Shown here one piece after another: positions 50,903 to 57,767 of a stretch of 64,000 nt of DNA. Origin of the DNA: Caloranaerobacter ferrireducens. Its GTDB lineage: Bacteria; Bacillota; Clostridia; Tissierellales; Thermohalobacteraceae. The notes below the pieces were generated by a model. It was not told where the DNA came from. It saw nothing but the letters and a program-made list of their open reading frames with translations, and did no database searches. Each line of letters begins with the position of its first letter. The stretch's first letter is position 1. The position numbers were made by a program, and so were the translations under genes. The stretch spans positions 868,001 to 932,000 of the forward strand of contig NZ_MDJR01000001.1 of the NCBI RefSeq assembly GCF_001730685.1, read 5' to 3'.

Positions 50903-51661
50903 TTAATCTAAGTATTTGATAACTAATTCCTTAACTATGTTAGTGTATATTTCTTTAAGTCTTGTATCTTGCTCGATTACATCCAAGTAACATGCATTTT
51001 TGATTTTTCTTTTTGTAGCTCCAGCTTCAAGTAATCGAGTAATATAATTTTCAAGCCTTCTCTCTAAATTACACCTAGCTCTCTTCTCTAATTCTTGATA
51101 ACTTTCATTCCAAGCTCGTTTATAGTCACCTAGTTTAGCTCCTATATTTTTAACATTGCTGTTAGTCCAATCTCTCCAATTTTTATCACGTTGTATTAAA
51201 GTATCTTTTATAGTTGCTACCTGTGTTTGAGTTGCTGCTATTTCTTGTCTAGCCTGTTCGATTTGTAGCCTCATTTGCTTCATTTCCTGCAATGATTGAA
51301 TAAGTACATCTTCTATACAAGTTGGTTTCTGCATTTCTCTAAATTTCTTTTCAACTTCTATGAAGTATCTTCTGACTAAGCGACCTTTTAAATTGTTTTC
51401 TACCATTGCTATTTCTTTAGCTGTGTCTATTTTAAGAATGTATTCTTTTGTCCTACCACCGTTTTCTAAAATTTTAGAAACCGTTACATAATCCAAGTTT
51501 TCAATGAATCCATATTTATCGATTCTGTTCTTTATCCAGTCTGCAAATTTAGATTTCACCTCTAAAAACTCATGTAGCTCTCTAGCATCAACTAGTCTTT
51601 CGCCTTTTTGGTTCTGATAAATAGGAATCAACCCATTTTCAACAACAGTTAAATCATTCAT
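50903..51661 (-). CDS. Phage antirepressor (AntA N-domain, ORF6C-like C-domain)
   Basis: 252 residues. The N-terminal AntA/AntB-type domain (LVDARELHEFLEVKSKFADW, then GFIENLDYVTVSKILENG) is followed by a coiled coil (~110-170) and a C-terminal domain (LENYITRLLEAGATKRKIKNAC) like ORF6C. Antirepressors bind or titrate repressors to favour lytic growth. Its start overlaps the 35-codon ORF upstream (ATGA). In the early operon under the Cro-side promoter. Confidence 0.88.
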   Translation of the reverse strand: MNDLTVVENGLIPIYQNQKGERLVDARELHEFLEVKSKFADWIKNRIDKYGFIENLDYVTVSKILENGGRTKEYILKIDTAKEIAMVENNLKGRLVRRYFIEVEKKFREMQKPTCIEDVLIQSLQEMKQMRLQIEQARQEIAATQTQVATIKDTLIQRDKNWRDWTNSNVKNIGAKLGDYKRAWNESYQELEKRARCNLERRLENYITRLLEAGATKRKIKNACYLDVIEQDTRLKEIYTNIVKELVIKYLD

Positions 51662-51765
51662 CTTAAAGCCCCCTTTATTTTTTCTTTTTTATCTTTTTGC
51701 TTTTTCTTATCTTCTTGAATTTGACGTATAGCTTCATCAACTAGAATTTCATATGCAAGTTTCAT
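51658..51765 (-). CDS. 35-residue charged peptide before the antirepressor
   Basis: AAAGGGGG lies before the ATG, and the stop overlaps the antirepressor ATG. Product MKLAYEILVDEAIRQIQEDK followed by a KKKQKDKKEKIKG stretch: one amphipathic helix and a basic tail. The coupling suggests a leader peptide or small partner of the antirepressor. Confidence 0.5.
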   Translation of the reverse strand: MKLAYEILVDEAIRQIQEDKKKQKDKKEKIKGALR

Positions 51766-51780
51766 AACATCCCCCTTTCT

Positions 51781-51978
51781 TTAACATTCAAATAGTTCTT
51801 CTGGCTCTACTCCAAGAGCTTCTGCAAGTTGTCAGAGAACTTTTATGCTTGGATTTGTTTTCCCACCTATTCCAGTTTCCAACTCTGAAAGATATCCAAT
51901 TGATAGTTCTGCTTTTTCAGCTAATTGCCTTATCGTTAGTCCTTTTACTTTTCTAATTTCTTTTATCTTTAGCTTCGT
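51781..51978 (-). pseudogene. Decayed XRE-family HTH gene
   Basis: A 66-codon frame reads KLKIKEIRKVKGLTIRQLAE, then LSIGYLSELETG and LAEALGVEPEELFEC, a full XRE domain. A TGA (51832-51834) interrupts it at codon 49, between KVL and QLAEALG, where Lys/Arg is normal. The expected start, 7 bases after GGAGGG, is ACG rather than ATG. Two independent lesions suggest true decay. Confidence 0.75.
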
Positions 51979-52041
51979 TTTATAGCCCTCCTTTCAATTT
52001 ATTTCCACTCATTTTTGCATAAGTTGTGAGGGATAATATAA

Positions 52042-52269
52042 TTAGGCTGTTGATTGTTGTGTCGTCTTAATGACGACATTGTCCTTAAAAAAATTTTCCA
52101 TTGCAACGCCAAAAAAATCAGCTAAAGTTTTTAGTTCATTTGCTGTAAAAGGTACTTTGCCATTTTCTTTTTTGTTATAACTTTGCACAGAAATATTTAA
52201 AAGTTGTGCAATTTGTTCTTGAGTAAAACCTTCTAAAACTCTTAAACTCTTAAGATATCTAAAATTCAT
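52042..52269 (-). CDS. Cro-like XRE repressor, first early gene
   Basis: 75 residues with a complete HTH (LEGFTQEQIAQLLNISVQSY, then NKKENGKVPFTANELKTLAD). GGAGGTG precedes the ATG. It is divergent from the CI-like gene across a 175-base control region holding several GTCGTCA-type operators. A strong promoter (TTGACA, 17, TATAAT) drives it and the early operon. The last codons carry another, near-perfect operator (52061-52079). Confidence 0.88.
   Translation of the reverse strand: MNFRYLKSLRVLEGFTQEQIAQLLNISVQSYNKKENGKVPFTANELKTLADFFGVAMENFFKDNVVIKTTQQSTA
52061..52079. promoter_or_regulatory. Operator dyad inside the end of the cro-like gene
   Basis: TGTCGTC and GACGACA, 7-bp perfect arms with a 5-base centre. 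It is the most symmetrical copy of the operator family, yet lies ~210 bases downstream of the cro start. It may act as a roadblock or looping site. Confidence 0.6.
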
Positions 52270-52288
52270 AGATTCACCTCCTACTTAT

Positions 52289-52419
52289 GTCGTCAATCTG
52301 ACGTTCTGTTAATTTTATTATAGTCGTCATTACGACGTCTGTCAATACTTATTTTAAACTTTTATTTAAAAAATATACATTTTGACGACATATTTTTAAA
52401 CATATCGTCATAATGATAT
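52289..52419. promoter_or_regulatory. Lysogeny switch: operators and divergent promoters
   Basis: Minus-strand promoter TTGACA (52340-52345), 17-base spacer and TATAAT (52317-52322); the spacer itself is an operator (52323-52336, GTCGTCATTACGAC). Further copies lie at 52289-52304, 52383-52389 (half site) and 52403-52419. The plus-strand repressor promoter is an extended -10, TGATATAAT (52414-52422), overlapped by the last copy, allowing autoregulation. Confidence 0.8.
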
Positions 52420-52444
52420 AATGGATTAGTAAGGAGGTTGTACT

Positions 52445-52852
52445 ATGGATAGTAAATTTGGTTTTAGGTTAAAAACACTAAGAAAAGAAAAACAATTAAC
52501 TCAAGAAGAGGTAGCAAAATTATTAAATGTACACAAAGGTACTATTAGCAATTGGGAGAATGGATATCGATTCCCTGAAGAAAAAACATTATTAAAAATG
52601 GCTGAGATATTTGATTGTACTTTAGATTACCTCCTTGGAAGAACAGATGTTAAAAAACCTGAAAATAAAGCTACTCATACAAAAAAAGATATTGAAGAAA
52701 TGGTTAATGAAATTATTCAAGTTCTTATAGATACAGGTGAAATTACTCAAGAAGAAGTTGAAAGTGGAGAACTAAGCCCAGAAAAAAGAAAAAGATTGTT
52801 ACTAAAAGTTGAAAAGGCTATTAAACTATCACAAGAACTCAAAAAATTATAA
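52445..52852 (+). CDS. CI-like XRE repressor without peptidase domain
   Basis: 135 residues. HTH at ~8-62 (LRKEKQLTQEEVAKLLNVHKG, SNWENGYRFPEEKTLLKMAE, then CTLDYLLGRTD). The remaining ~70 residues are a charged helical region (KKDIEEMVNEIIQVLIDTGE) and lack any S24 (LexA-type) protease domain, so RecA cannot trigger self-cleavage. AAGGAGG 7 bases before the ATG. It must keep the prophage silent through the GTCGTCA operators; induction needs another factor. Confidence 0.9.
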   Translation: MDSKFGFRLKTLRKEKQLTQEEVAKLLNVHKGTISNWENGYRFPEEKTLLKMAEIFDCTLDYLLGRTDVKKPENKATHTKKDIEEMVNEIIQVLIDTGEITQEEVESGELSPEKRKRLLLKVEKAIKLSQELKKL

Positions 52853-52892
52853 AAGCAACCATAAAAAAGAAATTAAATGGTTGCTTTTACTT
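52851..52892. terminator. Bidirectional terminator after the repressor
   Basis: 10-bp stem AAGCAACCAT/ATGGTTGCTT with T-rich tracts on both sides. It ends the repressor transcript (plus) and the SOS-controlled transcript (minus). Confidence 0.8.
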
Positions 52893-52983
52893 TTCTATGT
52901 AATAGTTTCTTAACTTCTCTTATATCTATTTCCCCATTTTGTTTTTCCAATAATAGTATCATTTCCTCTTTTAATAATTTCAC
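52873..52983 (-). CDS. 36-residue SOS-controlled micro-protein
   Basis: GTG start at 52983 with AAAGGGGG 6 bases upstream. Product (M)KLLKEEMILLLEKQNGEID, then IREVKKLLHRKVKATI: two amphipathic helices, basic end. Its only visible promoter has a perfect SOS box over the transcription start. It faces the repressor gene tail to tail and is the only minus-strand gene between repressor and integrase. Candidate antirepressor peptide or excision factor; unproven. Confidence 0.6.
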   Translation of the reverse strand: MKLLKEEMILLLEKQNGEIDIREVKKLLHRKVKATI

Positions 52984-53031
52984 AATATTCCCCCTTTATC
53001 ATAACCCAGTGGCGAACATTATAAATCATAT

Positions 53032-53045
53032 CGAACGTTTGTTCG
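53032..53045. promoter_or_regulatory. lexA box: LexA (SOS) box
   Basis: CGAAC-GTTT-GTTCG, an exact match to the Gram-positive CGAAC-N4-GTTCG LexA/DinR box. It lies just downstream of the minus-strand -10 at 53053-53058, covering the expected start point. Confidence 0.8.
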
Positions 53046-53052
53046 TAATATT

Positions 53053-53082
53053 ATTATACTACTTTTTGTATGAATAAATCAA
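53053..53082 (-). promoter_or_regulatory. Promoter of the SOS micro-gene
   Basis: TTGATT (53077-53082), 18-base spacer, perfect TATAAT (53053-53058), minus strand. The LexA box begins 8 bases downstream. Confidence 0.7.
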
Positions 53083-53117
53083 CACCTCCTTTTTTTGCTT
53101 ATAATAGCACAAAAACC

Positions 53118-53133
53118 GTTCGCTATAGTGAAC
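53118..53133. promoter_or_regulatory. Dyad upstream of the integrase gene
   Basis: GTTCGCTATAGTGAAC, a 16-bp palindrome with one mismatched pair, 75 bases before the integrase start. GAACAT occurs again at 53013. It may control integrase expression; it is not a canonical LexA box. Confidence 0.4.
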
Positions 53134-53207
53134 ATGACAAAAGTAGACAAAAAAATATAAAATTTGATAAGATTATAATAAACATTTAGAGATAGAAAGG
53201 TGATTAT

Positions 53208-54596
53208 ATGAAAAAAGTTGCTATATATATTCGTGTTAGTACTCAAGAACAGGCTAAAGAAGGTTACTCAATAGAAGCTCAAAAAGAAGCTCTTATTAAT
53301 TTTTGTAAGGCAAAACAATGGAATATCTATAATATATATATAGATGGTGGTTACTCCGGTTCAAATATTAATAGACCTGCATTAGATAAGCTTTTAAACG
53401 AATTAGATAAAATAGATGTAGTGCTTGTGTATAAATTGGACAGGCTATCTAGAAGTCAAAAAGATACTTTGTATCTTATAGAAGAAAAATTCATCAAAAA
53501 CAACGTGGACTTTGTCAGTATGACAGAAAGTTTTGATACTGGTACACCAATAGGTATGATGATGGTAGGAATACTCTCTACATTCGCTCAATTTGAAAGA
53601 GAAAATATTAAAGAAAGAATCACAACTGGAAGGATAGAAAGAGCAAAAGAGGGCCATTGGGTTGGCACAGGTAGACCTCCAATCGGCTATGATTATATAG
53701 ATGGGCAACTAATTGTAAACAAATATGAAGCTATGCAGGTTAAAGAAATATTCGATATGTATTTAAAAGGTTATGGTCAGATTAAAATTCGTAATATTCT
53801 TCATAATAAAGGTTACACAACAAAATATGGCAGTTGGTTAAATAGTTCTGAACATACAATTTACAGAATAATAACAAACCCAGTATATATAGGCAAAGTA
53901 GCTTTTAATGGTGAATATTATGAAGGTAATCATCAAGCGATTATAGATGAAGAATCATTTAATAAAGCTAATATGCTTATTGATAAAAGAAAAGGTAAAT
54001 CTACAAAACGTAAACATTTATTAACTGGATTACTAATATGCAAAAAATGCAATAAGAGATATACAACAGATAAAGGCAATAAATACAGTTACTACATCTG
54101 TCATAACAGAAAAAGAGGATATAAAGCTGATGTTAAAAAATGTTTTAATAAAATTTGGAGAGTTGAAGAGCTAGAAAAAAGAGTTGTCAACATAATTAAA
54201 GAAAAAACAAAAGATGAAGAAAGTATTAGAGAAGCATACAATAAAAAGATTAAAAATAAAACTTCAAACAATAACGAAGTTATTGATAAAAGAATAAAAG
54301 AAATAGATAATCAGATTAATAAATTAATGGATCTATATCAATTTGATAAGCTACCTACTAATATTATTAGTGAACGTATAGAAAAATTATACAACGAAAA
54401 GAAAACTCTTGAAAGTCAAAAAGTAGATACATTAGAAAATGACTTCCCTACTTTTGAAGAAGTATATAAATATATGAAGAATTTTAATAAAATATGGGAT
54501 GGACTTGATAGAGAACGTAAAATAGCTGTGCTAGATGATATGATTGAAGCTATATATGTTGATGATGATGATATAGATGTAGAACTTAGGGTATAA
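53208..54596 (+). CDS. int: Large serine integrase
   Basis: 462 residues, AAAGGTGATT before the ATG. The resolvase domain begins KKVAIYIRVSTQEQAKEGYS with catalytic Ser11, then GYSGSNINRPALDKLL and VYKLDRLSRSQKDTLYLIE. The recombinase domain (~155-260) is followed by a zinc ribbon (GLLICKKCNKRYTTDKG, CHNRKRG, CFNKIW) and a coiled coil (~370-420). It joins attP and attB at a short core without host factors; excision needs a directionality factor not identified here. Its stop lies inside the attP arm. Confidence 0.95.
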   Translation: MKKVAIYIRVSTQEQAKEGYSIEAQKEALINFCKAKQWNIYNIYIDGGYSGSNINRPALDKLLNELDKIDVVLVYKLDRLSRSQKDTLYLIEEKFIKNNVDFVSMTESFDTGTPIGMMMVGILSTFAQFERENIKERITTGRIERAKEGHWVGTGRPPIGYDYIDGQLIVNKYEAMQVKEIFDMYLKGYGQIKIRNILHNKGYTTKYGSWLNSSEHTIYRIITNPVYIGKVAFNGEYYEGNHQAIIDEESFNKANMLIDKRKGKSTKRKHLLTGLLICKKCNKRYTTDKGNKYSYYICHNRKRGYKADVKKCFNKIWRVEELEKRVVNIIKEKTKDEESIREAYNKKIKNKTSNNNEVIDKRIKEIDNQINKLMDLYQFDKLPTNIISERIEKLYNEKKTLESQKVDTLENDFPTFEEVYKYMKNFNKIWDGLDRERKIAVLDDMIEAIYVDDDDIDVELRV

Positions 54597-54620
54597 TTGC
54601 CGACTATTTTAAAGACTGGC
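54587..54620. other. attR, with attP arm
   Basis: Phage sequence meets the 5' end of comM. The core is TTAAA (54609-54613) with TGGC 3 bases on (54617-54620). TAGGGTATA at 54587-54595, overlapping the integrase stop, is the inverted partner of TATACCCTA at attL; the centre of the pair falls on TTAAA. Confidence 0.85.
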
Positions 54621-54703
54621 ATCCCTCTAGAAATATCAGTTTCTACTTCAACAATATAGCCATTTAGTCCATGTAGTACACAAGTTTTAACTTTTGATAG
54701 CAT
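54609..54703 (-). pseudogene. comM: comM (yifB), 5' fragment
   Basis: The start is the ATG at 54703, with GGGGAG upstream; an in-frame ATG at 54739 is less likely. The codons give MLSKVKTCVLHGLNGYIVEV then ETDISRGMPVF, the canonical N-terminus of ComM. Beyond the core the frame enters phage DNA (KIVGNYT...) and reads antisense to integrase until a stop at 54416, so a short useless fusion of ~95 residues may be made. Rejoined to 19433-20867 it restores a 509-residue protein. Confidence 0.92.
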
Positions 54704-54999
54704 TACTCCCAATCTCCCCTTTATTTTCTTATAATCCATAGGAAATTATATTTCTTATTAAATTGTGGATATTTTTAAATATAATTTCCGTTTATGGATA
54801 TAGGCAAAATCTTCATTGATTTATTTAAATCGAAAATTTCGTTTTGTTTATATACTTCAATAGATTAATAGAATTTCCTTTTAAAATGTGTTATCATTTA
54901 TGATAAGGTTAATTATGATATATTGTTGAAAAATTTAATCCAATATCTATTACCTGGGTAATACCTAAATACCGACAATAAGTGTCAAAAGATACTACC
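54704..54999 (-). promoter_or_regulatory. comM upstream region with candidate promoter and dyad
   Basis: No gene in this 296-base AT-rich stretch. TTGACA at 54983-54988 and a weak -10 near 54960 could form the comM promoter. A dyad TATTACC-TG-GGTAATA (54948-54963) overlaps that -10 and may be an operator. The leader would be ~245 bases; no known riboswitch recognised. Confidence 0.45.
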
Positions 55000-55028
55000 A
55001 TAAAAAAATGCACAATAAACTGTGCATT
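55000..55028 (-). terminator. Terminator after yraN
   Basis: 9-bp stem AATGCACAG/TTGTGCATT and TTTTTTA on the minus strand. It separates yraN from comM, so comM needs its own promoter. Confidence 0.85.
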
Positions 55029-55390
55029 TATATCCAAAAAGCATTTTTTATATGGTTTATCATAATATTTTTATCTAGAAATATTTCTATAATATCAAAT
55101 CTATATTGCTTATTCGCTATTTTTTTAAGTTTTATGTATGAATAAGCCGTTTTTATTATCTTCTGTTGTTTGTTTACTGTAACTGCTTCATATGGGTAAC
55201 CATAACTGGAGCTTTTTCTAGTTTTAACCTCTACAAATACTATCATATCATCTACAGTAGCAATTATATCAATTTCTCCTAACTTGCATTTAAAATTTCT
55301 ATCTATAATCTTATAATTGTTTTTAATTAAATAATTAACTGCTAATTTTTCTCCTATAGCTCCAGTAATTTTATTTTTCAAATTTCTCAC
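55028..55390 (-). CDS. yraN: YraN family (UPF0102) nuclease-like protein
   Basis: 120 residues. The conserved GAIGEKLAVNYLIKNNYKII, then CKLGEIDIIATVDDMIVFVEVKTRKS with the E-D-ExK-type restriction-endonuclease-fold motif, define UPF0102. A role in recombination or DNA uptake is suspected from its place next to comM/dprA, but is unproven. Overlaps the FlhB-like gene by 20 bases. Confidence 0.95.
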   Translation of the reverse strand: MRNLKNKITGAIGEKLAVNYLIKNNYKIIDRNFKCKLGEIDIIATVDDMIVFVEVKTRKSSSYGYPYEAVTVNKQQKIIKTAYSYIKLKKIANKQYRFDIIEIFLDKNIMINHIKNAFWI

Positions 55391-55661
55391 CTTTCTTCCT
55401 ATCTAATTCATATACAAAAGCCAGTATTTCAGCCACAGCCATATATAACCTTTCTGGTATAGCTTGTCCTATTTCCAAACTAATTAAATCTTTAACAATG
55501 TTTTCATCTTCAATTGTTCTAATACCTTCCTTCTCGGCTTTTTGGATGATTTTTTCAGCAATTTCTCCTCTACCTTTAGCAATAACTCTAGGTGCAATAT
55601 CACTCTTATCATACTTAAGCGCAACAGCAATTTTATTATTTTTATTTTTCAAATATATCAC
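55371..55661 (-). CDS. FlhB C-domain-like export switch protein (YlqH/FlhX)
   Basis: 96 residues similar to the cytoplasmic C-terminal domain of FlhB/EscU: VALKYDKSDIAPRVIAKGRGEIAEKIIQKA, then EIGQAIPERLYMAVAEILAFVYEL. The NPTH autocleavage site and membrane part of FlhB are missing, as in B. subtilis YlqH. It may support flagellar export. Between yraN and the YlqG-like gene with overlaps on both sides. Confidence 0.87.
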   Translation of the reverse strand: MIYLKNKNNKIAVALKYDKSDIAPRVIAKGRGEIAEKIIQKAEKEGIRTIEDENIVKDLISLEIGQAIPERLYMAVAEILAFVYELDRKKGEKFEK

Positions 55662-57031
55662 ACCCTTACGTCTAATAAATAATTCTTAGCGTCTCTATCA
55701 GAAAGAACATCAAGAGGGTCAATATCTTCTCCACTTATATAATTTATAGATACTTTGTTATAACCACATTTAATTAGACTATCTTTTAACTTATAATCAC
55801 TTTTTTTAAAAATCTTTATATCACTATGCTTATCCATATAAAAATTGACTGTAATACTATCCTTAACTACATTGGCTAATATTTTAACTTTATCAAATCT
55901 ATTAGTTTGTAAAGAAATCATTACATTCAAATTTTCTCCTTTACCTTTAAATTTTCTTTTATCTAAAATATAAAATTTATCTATTAATTCATTTCTATCT
56001 GTAAAATAGAATGGATAATATATAAAAGTAGCATTTTCATTAAGTTTATTTAGAAAAATAATCTTGTCTTTTAGAATTTGAAATTTATCAAGAACTTCAT
56101 CTGATAATTTTTCTCTTTCATGTAATATTAATTCTAATTTTTTAAATAATTGTTTTAAATTATCATAATAAACTCTGAGTAATTCTTTATCTTCTTCATT
56201 AAATTTAATAACCAAATTATTCAAACCAATCCTTAGCTTGTTAAATTCTTTATCTCTGATAATATTCTTTTCATGTAAAGTAATCAGAAATTCTTCTAAA
56301 TCACTTTCAATAAAACTCTCATTAATTAATTCACTTAAAAACTTTAAATTGTTTAAACTAATCTTAATTTCTGATTTTAAAAGAAAAATTACCTTTTTAA
56401 TAATTTCAGGTGTAACTTTATTCCCTTTTAAGATATTTGTTAATTCATCTTGAATTTTATTAGTTATTATATCACTCTTAGAAATATTATTCTCATATAA
56501 TATTTTTTCAGTCTCAACACTTTCCTTTAAAAATCTAAGTATATTATCTGACATTATATCCTTATTATTACCTAGATATTTTATCTTTTCATTTTCTTCA
56601 GTATTTATCAAATTCCTTATTTTATTTAGTATTTTTATAACTTTTTCTATCATTTCTTTATTTATTGGCATTTTAAATCTAATCAAATTCTCAATAATTT
56701 CTATATTTTCCTGGTTTACATTTAAATTGTTACTTTCTAATAACCCTTTAATAAATGTTTCTTTATCATTTATAAAAATATCTTCCCTTTCTAAGGGAGT
56801 TAATACTATATTGCTATCTGTCAAATCTTTAACAAAAAAGTTTAGAACTTTATTTTTATACCTTTCTAAAGAGATCAAAGTATTCGCTTTAAGAATATCT
56901 CCATTACCCAAATCAATAGATACAATATCTTCTGATACATCTATTATTTTACCTCTAATAATACTGTTTTTATATAATTTATTATTAAATTTCGTATTTA
57001 TTGAAATTTGCATCCCTTTATCTATCCTCAT
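55658..57031 (-). CDS. Large hypothetical protein at the YlqG position
   Basis: 457 residues from the ATG at 57031, which follows GGTGAT and overlaps rnhB; a frame to 57052 is possible. It is Ile/Asn/Lys-rich with an N-terminal beta region (IIRGKIIDVSEDIVSIDLGN), a long helical middle and a C-terminal beta part (VMISLQTNRFDKVKILANVV, SVNFYMDKHSDIKIF) resembling FliK-like C-domains. The same gene position in Bacillus is ylqG, also uncharacterised. Coupling to the FlhB-like gene supports a flagellar export link. Confidence 0.65.
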   Translation of the reverse strand: MRIDKGMQISINTKFNNKLYKNSIIRGKIIDVSEDIVSIDLGNGDILKANTLISLERYKNKVLNFFVKDLTDSNIVLTPLEREDIFINDKETFIKGLLESNNLNVNQENIEIIENLIRFKMPINKEMIEKVIKILNKIRNLINTEENEKIKYLGNNKDIMSDNILRFLKESVETEKILYENNISKSDIITNKIQDELTNILKGNKVTPEIIKKVIFLLKSEIKISLNNLKFLSELINESFIESDLEEFLITLHEKNIIRDKEFNKLRIGLNNLVIKFNEEDKELLRVYYDNLKQLFKKLELILHEREKLSDEVLDKFQILKDKIIFLNKLNENATFIYYPFYFTDRNELIDKFYILDKRKFKGKGENLNVMISLQTNRFDKVKILANVVKDSITVNFYMDKHSDIKIFKKSDYKLKDSLIKCGYNKVSINYISGEDIDPLDVLSDRDAKNYLLDVRV

Positions 57032-57671
57032 ACATATCACCAAATAAATCAAGTTGCTTTTCTTTTTCTAAAATATTTTTAAGAAAACTTAGCCTATGTA
57101 TTGGTGAAGGACCTAGTTCTCTTATTGCTTCCCTATGTTTTTTAGTTGCATACCCCTTATGTTGCTCTAATCCATAGCCTTTATATTTTTCAGCCCATTC
57201 TATACATTTCCTATCTCTATAAACTTTAGCAATTATCGAAGCTGCTGCTATTCCATGACATCTTGCATCTCCTTTTATTATACTCATTTGAGGTATGTCA
57301 ACATCTATTTTTTCTGCATCTATTAGGATAAAATCTGGCTTTATAATATTATTATTTTTATCTCTTAACGACATCAAAGCCTTTTTCATTGCCAACTGAG
57401 CACTCTTTTTTATATTTATTTTATCAATTGTTTTAGAGTCTACTGACCCAATTCCAACTGCTATTGCTTTATCAAGTATAATATTATATAATTCTTCTCT
57501 TTTTTTAGAAGAAAGTTTTTTAGAGTCATTTACACCTTCAATAACCAAATCTTTAGGCATAATTACTGCACAAGCTACTACATCACCAGCAAGACATCCT
57601 CTTCCAACTTCATCAACACAAGCAATATACTCATAACCCTTTTCCCACAGTTCTCTTTCAATAGTCAACAT
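57018..57671 (-). CDS. rnhB: Ribonuclease HII
   Basis: 217 residues. The active-site motif CVDEVGRGCLAGDVVACAVIM holds the Asp-Glu pair; the third acidic residue is in DFILIDAEKID and the fourth region is GIAAASIIAKVYRD. It removes RNA from RNA-DNA hybrids and single ribonucleotides. Follows rbgA after a terminator. Confidence 0.97.
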   Translation of the reverse strand: MLTIERELWEKGYEYIACVDEVGRGCLAGDVVACAVIMPKDLVIEGVNDSKKLSSKKREELYNIILDKAIAVGIGSVDSKTIDKINIKKSAQLAMKKALMSLRDKNNNIIKPDFILIDAEKIDVDIPQMSIIKGDARCHGIAAASIIAKVYRDRKCIEWAEKYKGYGLEQHKGYATKKHREAIRELGPSPIHRLSFLKNILEKEKQLDLFGDMYEDR

Positions 57672-57734
57672 ATTATCCCTCCATAATATTTAAATTCTAT
57701 TCATCCTTTCTAAATCCTTCACTATTCTTATAAA

Positions 57735-57767
57735 GATTCTAAAAAATAAACCTTCCTTTATGGAAGG
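57735..57767 (-). terminator. Terminator after rbgA
   Basis: Stem GCCTTCC/GGAAGG(T) with loop ATAAA, then TTTATTTTTT, minus strand. Confidence 0.85.

Larger units (their letters stand above)
20868..54613. mobile_element. Siphovirus-type prophage in comM, 33,741 bp
   Basis: A complete cos-type, HK97-fold siphophage genome. Its ends are shown by the split comM: excision at the matched TTAAA cores (20868-20872 and 54609-54613) restores the frame. A large serine integrase lies next to the right att site. Modules from right to left are integration and lysogeny switch, recombination and replication, late activator, packaging, head, tail, lysis, then an accessory block (XRE/small peptide, ParMR, T4SS-like). 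Head, tail and packaging genes look intact, so it may be inducible. Only one clear pseudogene was seen (51781-51978). Confidence 0.95.

Noticed and set aside
53118-53133. Second LexA box
   Set aside because: The half-sites point the other way and spacing does not fit CGAAC-N4-GTTCG.
54416-54739. A 107-codon minus-strand frame at the right prophage end
   Set aside because: Only its first part is real comM (5' fragment). The rest is antisense to the end of the integrase gene and begins where the att core ends.
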